In this document: piece after piece, positions 10,692 to 23,383 of the stretch
How the letters are laid out: each line of letters starts with the position of its first letter
Position numbering within the stretch: the stretch's first letter is position 1
DNA from: Ulva prolifera
Lineage: Eukaryota; Chlorophyta; Ulvophyceae; Ulvales; Ulvaceae
DNA length: 64,000 nt
Assembly (NCBI GenBank): GCA_023078555.1
Contig: CM041203.1
Location: 3,391,981 to 3,455,980 of the forward strand
Reading direction: 5' to 3'
Notes under the pieces: model-generated
The model's input: the letters and a program-made list of their open reading frames with translations, nothing else
Told to the model about the DNA's origin: nothing
The model's database searches: none
Translations under genes and position numbers: made by a program

Positions 10692-12352
10692 CTCAACATT
10701 TCCATGTAGAAGGGAATTCTGCTGTGCAACATGCTATGACATGTCGCCCACAAGCAAGACTACAACTTCAATCTCAGACTGATGCAGAGCAGTGACTCAG
10801 CAGTGCAGCATAGCGAGGTGTATGAGTTGGCAGGTCGCGGGACACTGCAACCACTGTACGCCGTATTCTGAAGCGGGCTGTGCGGGCACACGATCGAGCC
10901 TGGCTATCAAGTAGGGCTAGGTTGGTGTGGTAGGCAGTGATGTGCAGCCGCCATGCTGCTCCGCAGCTCTGCGAAAAGTTGCTTAGTGTCGTTATGCAGA
11001 TCTGGACAGCACTAAGTGGCATATGTTTTGCATATCGCTTTGTGTAGTTGCAGCCGGCCTGCACAGTAGCCATGAGTGTTGTGCCTTGCTCTGCGCAGGT
11101 TGGGATTGTGCGTGTGCCTGAAAGGCGAGATGCAGGCCTTTTAATGCGAAAGGTTGGGCTTGCCCGTTATCCTTGACGCATACATATGTGTATCCGGAGG
11201 TGCTGTACATGCCACACATGCCTAAACATGTTGGGGTGTCAATCAGCGGCAACGCCGTGGGCTGCGCTGGCAACGTGCATGGGCCACCCCTTTTCGTGCT
11301 GCTTCCTGCCTGCTTCTGGAAGGGTACATGCATGGATTGATGCCCTACGATAATGCGGATTGAGCAGCACAGGATGCAGTTGTCTCGCCGCACTGAGGCT
11401 GCAATGTGTCCCGGGCTGGCCAGTGGATGCCTGATCTGGCTGCTGCCAAGGACTTCTTGAAATGATACAAAACAGTTTCACCCGAGCGGCTGATGGAGAC
11501 TGGGGTCCGGAGCTGTGTGGCACATGCCTCCATATGCATGGTTCATGGCGCCATCATGCACATGTGAGCCACTCATAGCAGTTACAATTGCAGTCATGAC
11601 CACACCTTGGCACCGCCTGTAGCTCTTAGTGTGCGTGCTTGGGATCTGGCCACCACAACGCTGCAGTGTGCCAGCGGCGGCACTAATGCTATACCATTAC
11701 AAGCCATCAAGTGTACACTTGTGCGCAGTACACATCAAAGAAAGAAGTAATCTGTTCAACATATGTTTTAAACCTCCCAGCACCCTATCAGCACCCTTTA
11801 CAAGACACGTTATCACTGCAGAGCATATGTTCTACGAATCGCAGTTCATGAGACACCACCGGTGATACCAGCCAGAAAGCTTTTTGCTGCATATGAGAGA
11901 TGCATGCTGTTGGCACACACTGGAGTGTGCGGTTGCAGGCGTGTTGGTATGTGCTGCGTGTGACTGGTTGCGTGGGTATGCGTTTGTTGTCCGCGGTGCT
12001 ACCTGCCTCGCTCGCTTAGTACCCTGTAAAATAATGGAGTGCCTCAGACAACCAAGCCGCATTATACACATATTTGCCACTTGTCAAGTGGAAGGGCGAG
12101 AGGCGGCGCGCCGGCGCCGTCGCGACGCGCAGGGTGTGTTGGCTCGACGGTGAGAATATTCTGTAAACTTCTGTGGCATTCGATGTATCCGCGAGGCATT
12201 GCATGTACAGCATTTGCGTTGGGATATTGGGAAAGCGATCACCTTATGATTGGACAGCCTGTACACGTCTACTTCGTTCAAAGTGGCTGCAAACGCGATT
12301 CGGCCATATCGCTTACACACAGCGTCCTCGGAATTTGCGCGAGTTTATTTCC
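10692..12352. other. intergenic, contains one repeat copy
   Basis: No coding exon is supported. The stretch contains a reverse-orientation copy of the dispersed repeat (11921-12030) and the presumed promoter of the phosphogluconolactonase gene. Confidence 0.45.
11921..12030 (-). repeat. dispersed repeat core, copy E
   Basis: On the - strand it reads GCGAGGCAGGTAGCACCGC, then ACCCACGCAACCAG, GCAGCACATACCAACACGCC, in the order of copies A and B but more diverged. Confidence 0.55.
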
Positions 12353-13456
12353 ATGCGTGTTAGTCTCCCCCGGCAAGGCTTGGCAGCCCATTGCAACAGA
12401 ACTCGTTGCGCAGTCGTCTTTGCAGCTGCACCTGGCCCAGGCAACGGAACCGCCGTGACGATGGAGCCTCCGGCAGCGACAGAGGGCAAGGAGCCCGAAG
12501 AGCCAAGATACCTCATCCACGAAATCCCTCAGTCGCAGTGGCCAAACGGCATCCCCGCGGTCATGGGTGCACATCTGATGGCTTCAGGAGCCGTTGCCCC
12601 TATCAGCACCAGCACAGGACCAGGCGAGGGAAACGTGCCGCACGTCTTCCAGTATCACAGCGACGAGACGGACACCTCGGTGCTTGAATTCGGAGATTTT
12701 GGCTCTGCTGCCCGTGGTATGGTCCAGATGGTGAGCAGCGCTGCTGCGCAAGCCATTGAGGAGAAGGATGCGTTCACCGTTGCCATCTCAGGAGGCAGTA
12801 TGTTGAAGGCGCTTTCCCATTTCACCTCCGCCAAGAACGTAGACTTTTCAAAGTGGTGGGTGTTCTTTGTGGACGAACGCAATGTACCACATTCATCGGA
12901 TGACTCCACATTCAAGGGTGCACAGGAGACCTTCCTGAGCCAGGTTGGCATCCCAAATGAGCAAGTCTTGGAGATCCATGAGGGAATGGCTGCATCCGAA
13001 GCAGCGAAGAACTATGAGGGCCGTATGTTGGATGTTCCCTCCTCAGTTCTGCCCCGGAATGAAGCAGGCCTGCCAGTCATCGACTGCATGCTCCTGGGCA
13101 CTGGCCCGGATGGCCACATTGCATCACTGTTCCCAAACAGCGCTGAGCTAGCTGATAGCTCTGGCACGTGGGTGCTGCCTGTCACCAACTCCCCTAAGCC
13201 TCCTCCCGAGCGTATCACAATGAGCCTGCCTGTGATAAATGCGACTAAGCAGGCAATTTTCCTTGCCACAGGCTCTGGCAAAGCGGACGTTGTGTACCGT
13301 ACACTTGAGTGTCAGGCACTTCCAGGTGCTCTCCCGGCCCAGGACGTGCGGCCTACTCATGGCACAGTGTCCTGGCTACTAGATGTTGAAAGTGCGTCAG
13401 AGCTGAAGATCGCACAATGGGACGACAAGAAGCAGTACCCACGAAGCCAAGTGTAG
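12353..13456 (+). CDS. PGL: 6-phosphogluconolactonase, probably plastid
   Basis: It hydrolyses 6-phosphogluconolactone to 6-phosphogluconate in the oxidative pentose phosphate pathway. One uninterrupted exon. From the Met at 12353 it gives 367 residues with a leader rich in Arg, Ala and Ser (MRVSLPRQGLAAHCNRTR) that fits a transit peptide. The frame is open further upstream to a Met at 12173. Family signatures are all present: AISGGSMLKAL, WWVFFVDERNVP with SSDDS, LGTGPDGHIASLFPN, SPKPPPERITMSLPVINA and GSGKADVV. It is one of only two clearly intronless genes of recognised function here; uS10c is the other. Plastid location is inferred from the leader. Confidence 0.92.
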   Translation: MRVSLPRQGLAAHCNRTRCAVVFAAAPGPGNGTAVTMEPPAATEGKEPEEPRYLIHEIPQSQWPNGIPAVMGAHLMASGAVAPISTSTGPGEGNVPHVFQYHSDETDTSVLEFGDFGSAARGMVQMVSSAAAQAIEEKDAFTVAISGGSMLKALSHFTSAKNVDFSKWWVFFVDERNVPHSSDDSTFKGAQETFLSQVGIPNEQVLEIHEGMAASEAAKNYEGRMLDVPSSVLPRNEAGLPVIDCMLLGTGPDGHIASLFPNSAELADSSGTWVLPVTNSPKPPPERITMSLPVINATKQAIFLATGSGKADVVYRTLECQALPGALPAQDVRPTHGTVSWLLDVESASELKIAQWDDKKQYPRSQV

Positions 13457-13496
13457 GCTGCGTTTGTGCTGCGAACGTTTGCCTGTGATGGCGGGG

Positions 13497-13501
13497 TGTA
13501 A
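13497..13501 (+). terminator. TGTAA polyadenylation signal of PGL
   Basis: TGTAA lies about 40 nt past the stop of the phosphogluconolactonase gene, the standard green-algal signal. Confidence 0.45.
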
Positions 13502-14637
13502 AAGTAGATGTGGGAGGGCAGGCGCAGGTGTATCCCTGTGGGTGAATGTGCGAGATCCCTGTAAGCAGTGTGCTTTACGCAACATGGATTCAGCCCCTCG
13601 ACCTACTTCTAGTGCCTGCCACACATGGCATGACGTTAATGAACTTTTCTGGCCATGGTAGATGCCCAACGACATACGAAACATGTGCACTTGCTGCACA
13701 TCCCTGTGGTGTCTACCTAGCACCCACGGCTAAAGCATGTTCAGCGGCCGGCGGAGACCGCGCAGCGGCACTGTTCCCTGCACATGTGCACGCACCCAAA
13801 CTGTCATTGTTGCTGGTGATGTATGACTGCCACAGCTTCTCGGCGTGGCAGCCCGTTAGATCCGCCAGTTGCCACTGTTGCAGTGACATTTCTGCGGTCC
13901 GCATTATCGACACATGGTGCAGACATCAGGTCTTGTGAGATGGCACCAGCCAAATGTTCATGTTCAAGGAAGAAGCGATAAGCACCCTCGTCGATTCCGA
14001 ATGGAGACCGGTATGTCATTGATCAACTGTACAAGTACGTATGAACCGCAGACTGACACATCGACCAAGACAGCTTGCTACCGGCGTGAAGCTGGTTTTG
14101 GGCTTGTCGGAGCGCCACGCTTTCGTGCACGTGTGCTCGGCATCGGCGATGCTACACGATCGCTACGGCGTCAGGCAACTCGTGACCCTTGCAGCTTGCT
14201 CACAGGCGTCAGCAATGCCAGGCTATCGCGTGTGTCAAAGATCAGTTCATTCATTGTCACAGCTAACTGCCTCGGCCGCCGTTGCAACAGCGCGCGGTCG
14301 AGCTCTAGAGCAGCAACGCGATGCATCGTTTGGAGTCACCGCGACGGGTCGTGAATTTCAAACCTCCGAGGTAACGGTAAATGCTGCGGCTGACGCCCGG
14401 AGCAGCGGTGCCTTTCCAGCAGCAAAGGAATTTATCCCGAGCTTCCAGACTGTCCGTGACAACAAGGAACGCGACGGATTCACCCGACGCTACTGGTCAT
14501 GTGTCTGCACAACCGCGCCTTCCGTAAACAGTCCACACTATAAACACGGACCTCTCCAGAGCTAGCACCTCTCCGTCCGAGCAAGATCTTCTCTTGCACC
14601 TGCATTTTTGGTCTATTTGATATATATATTAGGCAAC
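13502..14637. other. intergenic, no gene supported
   Basis: A + frame at 14041-14565 is open for 174 codons but has no recognisable domain and abuts the start of the EF-hand gene. It may be chance or 5' UTR. Confidence 0.4.
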
Positions 14638-17202
14638 ATGGCTCCCGGTCGGCCTCCCCCAGGTGGATTCAGCACGTTTGCGTTCGGCAACGCTGACGAA
14701 CCGAAGAAAGTGTGATCCCGCGGTCCATATTCGTGTGCTGTGCTGTGAAGCCACACGTTGCTGTGACTTTTGTTACTTGCTCTTTGAATCTGATCAGAGA
14801 CGAGATTGGCCCCGGTGTTAGTGTTCAGTTGCTTGCCTGACTTCACGGGCTGGAAGCAAAGAATCTATGTATCGTAATGATACGCCTTAGGAACGCGATC
14901 TGATCATTATGGCCGCGATGTCATTTTAAGCCCTGCATGAGTCGTGCTCCCAGGTCCTGACCGCCCAGGCTTGCAGGGCAAGTCTAACACAGCCACATCA
15001 GCCGACGCCCTCGGTGACGTCAACAGTGGCATTACACCGGCCCAGGTCAAAGTGGTGCGCCAATGATCATCGACAGACTGATGTTCAATGCTTCGTATGT
15101 TATCGCAACAGCAGATGACTAATCACCGACGCTGCCTGGCCATCTGAATTGACTGAACATGATGATTCATTCTCTGCAACACGTCATAGAATGCAACAGC
15201 AGGGCCATGGCATGTGCAGCCATGACTCGATTTCGTCAGTCTTTGGGGGAACTCATCAGATACTGCTCAGTTGACATGGGCAGGTGACTGAATGTTGTGC
15301 TGTAGATTCGTGACCTGCTGGCATCAAGTGCAGATGTCAATGAGCTGGTGGAAAGGGTGCGTCAGCGTCTAAATCTGTCTCTGGCTGAAACTGTGCCGGG
15401 CATCTGAAAACTGTAATCATGCCCGTTTATGACGGCAGGTCGCCCCGTCCAGATCACTTGTCTTGCTGTGAATCTCCCCCAGATACCTCGGCTTTCATGG
15501 GCCATCAGTGATGTAGATGCAAGCAGACCTTCTTGGTGGCGAGTCCGAGGTTGCAACAGGCACACGGGAGCTGAATGGTGCTTCCATGCGCAGTCGCGGC
15601 TCTGTCCCATCAAACAAGCTGAAATCTGCACAAGAGGCGCTGCGTGCTGCCCTTTCGCACCGTGGTACAGACACTCTTGTGCGCCTCGGTAAGAAATTCC
15701 ATATCATGGACGATGATGGGTCCAAAGGCCTTTCATACGAAGAGGTATGCACATCACTTTTGGCAGCCCAAGTCTCGTCTCGTGTCTCAGTCTGTATCCT
15801 CATGCTGTACATGTTGGGCTTCGTGGTGCTGGCACGCAGCCAGGTAACGAACGCATCAAAGTGACAACTGGAATTGGGCTGGAACTTGCAGTTTAAGAAG
15901 GGGCTTCGTGAGACCGGGGTGCAGCTGTCAGAGGAAAATCTGCAAGCGTTGTTCCGGCACTTTGATGCAGACTGCTCGGGCTATATTAGCTTCGAAGAGT
16001 TACTGCACGGTGTTAGGCCTGAGATGTCTGACAAACGCAAGGCGCTGGTTCTGACAGTATTCAAGCAGATGGACATCAACAATGATGGTGCCCTGACTGT
16101 ACAGGATGTCTCAGGGCGCTATGACTGCAGCATCCACCCCGAGGTGCGTGATTGTGACCGAAGGTGTTCGTGTTGTTTGGTTGGTGCCACTTTGTGCTTG
16201 CAGTAAGTCAACAATGTGTGTCGTCCTGAAAAGCGAGGTTTGTCTTTTGCGGCTGGCTCTTCTGCTTGCGCAATTGTGTTTGTTTCGTTTGATGAGCTGC
16301 GTGTCGAGGTTTCAAGTTGGTCTAAGATGGATACAGGTTATTGCGGGTGCACGCACCGAAGTGGAAGTGCTGCAAGCATTCCTTGCCGGATTTGACGGTT
16401 CCCTTGGGCCCAAGAGTGCGATTGTTACGCCGGAGAAATTCGTTGCGCACTACAATAATGTTTCAGCGTCAGTCGATGATGATGATTACTTTGAGTTGAT
16501 GATGCGCAACTGCTGGCATCTCGAGGGAAGTGACTTAGCGTGCCAGCGGCTCCTGATCACACATGAGGACGGCACTCAGTCCATCGAGGTGGTGGACAGC
16601 GACTATAACATCTCCAAGGACGATTTGCAGGTCAGTGTTGCACCTTTGTACTTCCAGAATGCATCATGTACCACCAAAATTTGCACCTTGACATGATGCG
16701 CAGCTCCAATGGTGCTCCGTTGGGACGTGACATACGTGCATCCTTGCTGTGATACTTTGTCTGAGCGATGTCGCTGACTTAAAGCCCTGGCGCGTGCATG
16801 TGGCGGCAGCAGGGTTGGTCACGTTGCCTTGGCTCTTTGTCGCGATGTGTTCATGGCATTCCGGCGTATATCAGGGCACGGGAGTGTAAGCTCACGCCTA
16901 ATCAGTGGACTAGCGGCAGGGAAGAGCCCTTTGGTCATGTGACCTCATGTATATGTTGCTGTCTGCAGGCAATGAAGGCACAGTTGCGGGAGAAGGGTGT
17001 GAAGGTCGCAAAAATTGCGCTGTATGGCTATGTGGACGCGACAACAGACGCAGGACAGATTCTTTCATCGACAATGTCACCCAAGAGGGGATCGCCTGTA
17101 CAAACTAGGAAGCCATCCGTTGCTGGTGAAAGTGAGGAGCCAGAGAAAGTTGTTGCTGCTTACAAGCAGCGCATGTCAACTTCCAATGTGTCGTTTGCAT
17201 GA
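14638..17202 (+). CDS. calcyphosine-like EF-hand protein
   Basis: Seven exons join in phase: 14638-14709, 14977-15054, 15306-15356, 15517-15744, 15892-16143, 16337-16630, 16969-17202, giving 402 residues. The core matches CAPS/CAPSL calcyphosines. EF1 loop DDDGSKGLSYEE, EF2 DADCSGYISFEE and EF3 DINNDGALTVQD all keep calcium-binding positions. A degenerate fourth hand carries ...VTPEKFVAHYNNVSAS. The family-typical DDDYFELMMRNCWHL follows. The N-terminus (residues 4-17, GRPPPGGFSTFAFG) carries a PPGG motif like that of SPIRAL1/JPT proteins. The C-terminal 110 residues add a basic tail (SPKRGSPVQTRKPS) and end AYKQRMSTSNVSFA. Calcium sensing is inferred from intact loops; partner and location are unknown. 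Related algal proteins are often axonemal. Confidence 0.85.
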
Positions 17203-17401
17203 ACGCCAATGCAGAGTATAACATGAGCCAGCTTAATGGTGTCCGGTGAGGCAGTCGGGCACATGCTGGTCGGATGATTGTCGGGGCAATCTTGACTGAT
17301 GACCTGTCCTCTTGCATTGCTATTTCATGCGTGAATTTGGTCGTCTTTTGGCTCGTGCATGCAAGCGATAGGTAGTAATGATGCCCACACATGTAGAAAC
17401 A

Positions 17402-17406
17402 TGTAA
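17402..17406 (+). terminator. TGTAA polyadenylation signal of EF-hand gene
   Basis: TGTAA is about 200 nt past the calcyphosine-like stop, with a second close variant nearby. Confidence 0.4.
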
Positions 17407-17795
17407 ATAGTTCGGTGCCGACAGGAATCAAAACAAGCCGCCTGCTCTCTGGGGTTGACAAGGCATTTTCGCGTGTACGGTGACCGCCAACGCTGCTAGC
17501 GATCATCGTGTCAGATTCATCAGACGCGCCACTTGCATGCAACTATGGGTGGGAGACGATCCGAAGTGCTCCACATGCCTTCAATAGGAGAGCAGGCTGA
17601 TGGATGTGCAATTCATCTGAAAGACGCAGTGCGTGCGTTGCCGACATGACCGCATGGTTCGAGGGATTTACACAGTCGCTGCAAGAACATCGACTAAGAG
17701 ACATCTAAACCTTGATGTATCTGTTTTTCGTCTGCAAATGTAAGGCATGCAGCCTCTGCCTGTGTTTATTCATTAACACGCACCTGTGCTTGCAG

Positions 17796-18088
17796 AACGC
17801 GGCAGTGCCTGCTCGGACGATGTGATTCAGAGAGCTTTGGATTGTCCATGTGTCAGTGATCTGCGAGAGGGTCCTTGTGGTCCCAACTTCGAAAGAGCCT
17901 TCAGATGCTACCTCAAAAGCGATCATCCTGAAAAGGGCAGTGATTGCCATCCAGCATTTGCTGAATATCATAGGTGTCTACAGTCCGATCACTCCTCCCC
18001 AACAAAAACTGAGAGAAACGAAAAACACCACGGACCCGCAGGCCTGGCCATGATTTTTGGCCGTTTGCTGCAGCGAGGCAGACCATAG
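17796..18088 (+). CDS. MIA40: Mia40/CHCHD4-like oxidoreductase, last exon
   Basis: The exon follows the acceptor TTGCAG at 17790-17795. It contains the redox CPC motif (DCPCVSDLREGPCG) and a twin CX9C fold: C-GPNFERAFR-C and C-HPAFAEYHR-C, with KGSDC between. That is the full Mia40 core, which oxidises small Cys-motif proteins on import into the mitochondrial intermembrane space. No transmembrane segment is seen, in line with the soluble plant and animal forms. The C-terminus adds about 35 residues, ending MIFGRLLQRGRP. The first exon with the start Met was not found; it must end in phase 1. Confidence 0.85.
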
Positions 18089-18441
18089 TTCGCCACTGCC
18101 ATAGCACAGCAGCTGCTGCTGCTGCCGTCTCAAGCACGTGCGTGGCAATGACCTCGTGAATAGTGATCAATTGAGTGTATAAAACTAGCGTGCATTCATT
18201 TGGTCCATATGCTCACGGGAATCTAGCCACATGTAGGCATCTGGTGGTATGTACCGTTGCCTGCACCACAGTCTGCATGTAGCATTGTAGCAGCTCGAAG
18301 ACTTGCAGCATAATGCACATGCACGTGTTCTTGTTGCCTGAAGCTGTAAGGATAATGGCCCTGCCCAATTCTGCCAGTTGATGCAGCAGGCATTGAGATG
18401 AAGACGCCAGATGCTCAGCCTGAGATCTCGTTTTGAGAGAT

Positions 18442-20071
18442 TCATGAATTCCTTACATGCGTGTTGTACGCCATATCCGGCGCAAAAACAATCAACATCA
18501 TGCCCGCCATCATGAGCATGACATATACAATCTTGTCTCGTATATTCTCCCCAAATAAGATCCACCCGCTCAGGACGCTCAGCAAAATACCAGATCGTTT
18601 AGCTGCCACTGCATAGCTAACAAATAGAAACTGCAGAGACGATAGATACAAGATGACAGTCAGAAGCTCTAGTCCGATCAAACTAGCCATCAGTGGAAAC
18701 TGTGTATACATCAGCCTGCATGGTGCAGAGTTGTGTGGGGAAAAAGTCATTGAGCACAGTGTTGCTGTGCCTTGCGAGCATACTGCAAAGTAGGACAGAA
18801 CTCTCACCTCAATGCCCCAACATCTTTCAACAGCAGGTACAGCACACATGGCACAGCAGTCATGGCACGCTGCACCGCCAGGTATGTGGACAAGGTGGGT
18901 GCAGCTGCGATTCCCATCTTGTCAAACGTCGATATCAAAGACCTGCGGCAAGAGCCCCAGTCACAGCACCGCCATAAGCCTACATGAAACTACTTATGCC
19001 GCGTATTCAATGCACACATTAGAGTGGAGCATGATTCAACCCTGTGGCAGGTACACTGCAGCAGGAGAACGCCTGGTCTGGCCTCACCAGAGATGATAAG
19101 AAAGCTGTAATAACAACAGAAAATTGCAGTGAAAGCAGCAGGCCCAGAAGTCAATAGCGTACCACAAAAAGGCGACAAGAACCATGAGGACACTGCCTGT
19201 GTTGTCACCGAGCTGCTGTATACTCTTGATGGCTCCTGCCTGCACACACCTGACAAATGACCGACCTGGCACTTATATAATTGTTCCGATGTCGGCAATA
19301 TGAGAGCGAGAATCTTATGTGTGATGTCACTCCGAGATGCCTTGTCCCGCCAAACACGAGACCCTTGTGTGCGTTGGTAGACACACCACCACCCCAGCCA
19401 GGCCTTTCTTAGCCCCTGTATCGCTCATTATAAGCAGCTTGGACCCCATCTCAAGCCCCATTATGCTCTCGTCTTGCTCTATGACAGGTGCAACTTTGTC
19501 GCTGGGTGTTCTCTCATCCGACTTTTTGGGATTAGGTGATGCCGATGAGAATGCGAGCAGGTATCCTCCTAACGTGACGATCATAACTCCAACAAGCCCT
19601 GGCCAGCTGGGCTGCTCACCGATAAGCAGGTAAGCGGTGACCAGCAGCATGGCCGGGCTCAGACTCAGGTAAGGCACTGTAGAGCTCAGCGGTGCCAGCT
19701 GGATTGCAGATTGATACAGCAGCAGGGACAGGAGCCGTAAAGATGCAGACATAAAGGCTGAAAAGATGAAAGTGTGATTCTCCAGAAGCGGTGTGTCGCT
19801 TTGTTTGAACGTGCCCTGCATGAGTAGGCTGTAGAACATTTGCTTGCACGGCCTTCCAGTCCTGTGCAGGAAAGCGTCCAGTATACAATCAGACTCTACA
19901 TCTACATACCTGTCCTGCGATGAACGCAAAGGAGAGGCTCCCCTCCATTAACGCAACAATGGCTACACATTGTGTTGTTGTGAAACGCTGGCTTGCGATC
20001 TTACGTAGCGAATCGATGGTGCTCTGCGAGAACGCAGCACTGAAGGCTAAAACGAAGCCTTGCCAGGTCAT
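18442..20071 (-). CDS. EamA/DMT-superfamily transporter
   Basis: Exons 19910-20071, 19393-19815, 19163-19239, 18808-18942, 18442-18715 join in phase to 356 residues. The protein shows about ten hydrophobic helices in two EamA halves. Half 1 has ASLRLLSLLLYQSAIQLAPL, then VPYLSLSPAMLLVTAYLLIG and EQPSWPGLVGVMIVTLGGYLL. Half 2 has LMVLVAFLWSLISTFDKMGI and ends with AKRSGILLSVLSGWILFGE and IRDKIVYVMLMMAGMMLIV. A polar loop of about 45 residues separates the halves. The codon split at 19163/18942 rebuilds LWSLISTFDK, a good check on splicing. Substrate is unknown; plant relatives move metabolites or nucleotide sugars. No transit peptide is apparent from the Met at 20071. Confidence 0.8.
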
Positions 20072-20494
20072 GTCTTGTTTGCCGTCTACATTCTACAAAT
20101 CCGAACCGATGAATTAGACGGAGGATGCACGAAACCAAAGCATGGCGACTTCACCGATCACCGTGGTATCACCAAATTGTGTCCAACAATGTGGACAACT
20201 GAGCTGTGGATGAACGCGCACCTCGGCTGTTGAGATAGATTCGCGAAGTCGGGGCCGTGGGGATGTCCAATGTCATCTACGCACGTTGTGCACAGCTGCG
20301 GGGTACAGCCCTCACGCATGAAGGGGCTTCAGCAGAGCACGGTCAGACATATCAGTGCACAAGAAGCAGCGACACCGACAGTGTTGGTTAAACAAATGCA
20401 TTCTCATGCAGCTCCGGTTCTGGCACCCATTGTGCTTGCTGATCAGCGGCAATCACCGGTGCCAAGTCGCATCCTGTCACAGTTACACAGCCCA

Positions 20495-23383
20495 CTACGC
20501 CTCCCGCGTCTTCCGCAGGAACATAGCGCCAGCATTGCTCTGCAAACACCGCACCCCAAAGAAAAACACAAGCCCCGCCCAGACGCCTGTCAGCCCCCAC
20601 GCCCGGCCCTGAATGACATGCATGAATGCAAACAGCGCAACCAACGTCACGCTAAACGACCGCGCAAGGAATCCTGACAGGCCCGAGCTGATGAGCAGCG
20701 CCTGTGCAGAAACGTCAGCGCCAACGAGCAGCAGGACCGAGCCGCACCACGGCGCGACCTGCCGCATGAATCCATGCACCGCCACGTCCGGCGTGAACAG
20801 CCCGCACCCCCAGGTCGCGAGTGCCCAGCACGCCGCCCCGAGCCCCACCCCAATGGCGAGCCCCAGACCACGGATGATGACCTCTGTTGCGCGCCGGTCC
20901 GCAGGGCCATTGCTGCGCGGCAGGAATGCCAGCGCTGCCTGCTCCAGTGTTGTCGTCGCAAAGGAGGATATCGTGTACAGGCACCACACCGTCTGGTGCG
21001 CGGCGAGCTGCGTCGGCACCAGCGCGGCAGCCGCCAGCTGCACAACAGCACACCTTCTTGCAACACGGGCAACGCAGACTCCTGGTGCAGGGCCTGGGTA
21101 GCGTGCATGCGTTGCCTCTCAGCTACGGTCAAACCGGTATACATGCGGCTGCAAGGGACCTGAGCAGGCTGGGTGCTGTGATGCTCCAGATGCTCGACCA
21201 TGACAATGACCGCGTTGAGGAGCACGGAGCACCGCGCCAGACACACAGCAGGGGGCTTGCTGCCCCTCATGGCATGCTTTGGCTCGCCGTGAGCCTACCC
21301 AATGGGTTGAAGTAGGTGTAAGGGGACACATGCAACGCCAATCACCAGGCTGGGCTCAAAGATAAGTTTGATCAAAGAAGGCTCTGTATGAGAGGTTATG
21401 GTGTCAGGCTCCTGAGTTGATACAAAATGTCCTCCCTGTATTGATCCAGGAGCATGCTGATCTCCACACAAGCTGTGTTCCTTCAGTTTAAGAAGCTTTG
21501 CAGACGTCTGTATCGCTGTGCGCCCTGGAAACTTGGAGCAAGTCATAAAAGAGCAGCGCACCTGTAGCCGCATGTAGCACAGGTTACGCGCCACATACAC
21601 GACCACCAGTGGCGCCAGCGTCTTCCACAGGTCCCGCAGGCCCCCAGCCAACCCCGCCAGCAGGCGCAGCTTTACCCGGCCCGTCCTCCGCAGGCGCCAC
21701 AGCAGCAGCGCCATGCCGAGGTACTGCGCGGCGACCGTCGCCCACGCGGCGCCAACGACCCCCGCACCAAAAGACACAATGAGGTACACGTCCAGCGCGG
21801 CATTGACGGCGACCTGCAGCAGCACGGCCTCGGCCGGCGAGCGCGAGTCGCGCTGTGCCAGCAGGCAGCTCTGCGCGACAATGCTGACCAGCAGCGCAGG
21901 CTGTGCCGCGGCGCGCACGCGCATGTATGACGCCGCTGGCGCCAGCAGCTCTGGCACCGCGCCTGTGGCGGCGATGATTTGGCTCGCAAAGACCTGCAGG
22001 TGCGGGCAGCGTAGTGCGGGAGGGTGTGGATCAGCGGCTTTCGCCATGTTCTGTGTGGTTTGGTGACCTTGACTTTGAGGGGGTCGCAAGCGGGCAGACC
22101 ATGCACAAACTGTGGACGCAAAGCTGTGGGCTTTTGTCAGTGTGAGCTGCATCCCATCTGCGGCGCTTGTGTGGACACTCCCCTACTTGGACACGATGGC
22201 ATGCAACACACATCTGGCTCTGGCGCAAACGGCGCATCTGTCTGCCGGCTTTGCCATGGGACCGCCACGGGCAGGCCTGTGTGCTGCCTGCCTGCAGTGC
22301 GAGGGGGTGCTGACCAGGGAGGCTATGCGGACGTGCTGTGGCTGCGTCGGGGGTCGGCCGGTGAGCGCAGCGGAGCCACAATCGAGGAGGAGCTACCTGG
22401 AGGATCAGCAGGCAGATGAAGCCTGCGGTGATGGCGATGGTGAGGGCCGCTCCTGCAGTGGCGGACGCCTTGCGCTCGTCACCAGCTGCAAGGTCAGCTG
22501 AGACCTTGGATGTGGTAGCGATGGCGAGAGCGTTGAACACATATGATGAGAAGCTGAAGACGACGCTGGTTGGCCCGAGCGCCGCTAGCTGCAGTGTCCC
22601 TGCATACTGGATCCCGGCAGTGGTGCCGCTGACTTGCTGCAAGCTGGGCATGAGGGCTGCTGCGTGAGCGCGTGCCTGCGTGAAGTGAGTGGCGAAAGGC
22701 GCCGCCTACCTCCAGGTGGGGTTGGCTGTGCTTCCGAGAGGACCAAGGCACTTGGGGATGTGGATTAATGAGTGATGCTAGGCAAGGGTATGCTCACAAA
22801 AAGGGATGGGCTGCTCTTGTTGTGTCAGTGTCGGATGCTGTGAAGACATGATTCTGCATGGCCGTTGTGTTGGGCTGCAGCATTCGCGGTGGGCCTGCAA
22901 GAATCAGCTGCCGGGATCTGCCAGCAAAGCTGCAGCTCAGCTGTGTGATTCGATGGTTGTGCATTTACCCTGTGGAGAGGCCAACAGTGAGCGTCAGTGT
23001 GCATAGAGACACGCAACAGGGGCGGCAGCTGAGCAGCTGAAACTTACTTTGCCCAAGCTGACTGCGTCGATGAGGCTCATCAGTGGATCTGACAAGGGAA
23101 GAATCAGGGCTGGTGTCATGAACTTCAGCATGGATATGGTTTTCTGCAGCACGTGCTGCTTCTGGAGCTTCGGTGAGGAGGATGGGCCAAATGAATCATC
23201 TGCCAGGGCTGTAGTTGAAGCGTGACGCCCATAGCGCATGCTGAACAATTCGAGTTTCTGCGGTGTAAAGGCCCGTGGTCCTCCTCTCTGACCATAGCGG
23301 GTGAGGTTGTGTACACGCTTCATTCTCTCGTCGGTGCGGAACGGGTCATCTGTCGGTGCAGTGTTGCAGGCGGGCCATGTCAA
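20495..23383 (-). CDS. MATE efflux transporter, EDS5/DETOXIFICATION-46-like
   Basis: Exons 23048-23383, 22397-22636, 21562-21993, 20495-21037 join in phase to about 516 residues. Signatures of the plastid EDS5-type MATE group include LPLSDPLMSLIDAVSLGK, QLAALGPTSVVFSFSS, NALAIATTSKVSADLAAGDE, AASYMRVRAAAQPALL and AAHQTVWCLYTISSFATTTL. About twelve hydrophobic segments are present in two six-helix bundles. The exon junctions all fall between whole codons and give continuous family sequence. The start is unsettled: the Met at 23383 gives a basic Thr/Pro-rich leader that could be plastid targeting, and another exon may lie upstream. The last two exons are much more GC-rich than exon 1. EDS5 exports isochorismate from plastids in plants; the substrate here cannot be read. 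Confidence 0.85.

Noticed and set aside
20613-21315. Open + frames of 129-162 codons
   Set aside because: They mirror the GC-rich 3' exons of the MATE gene on the - strand.
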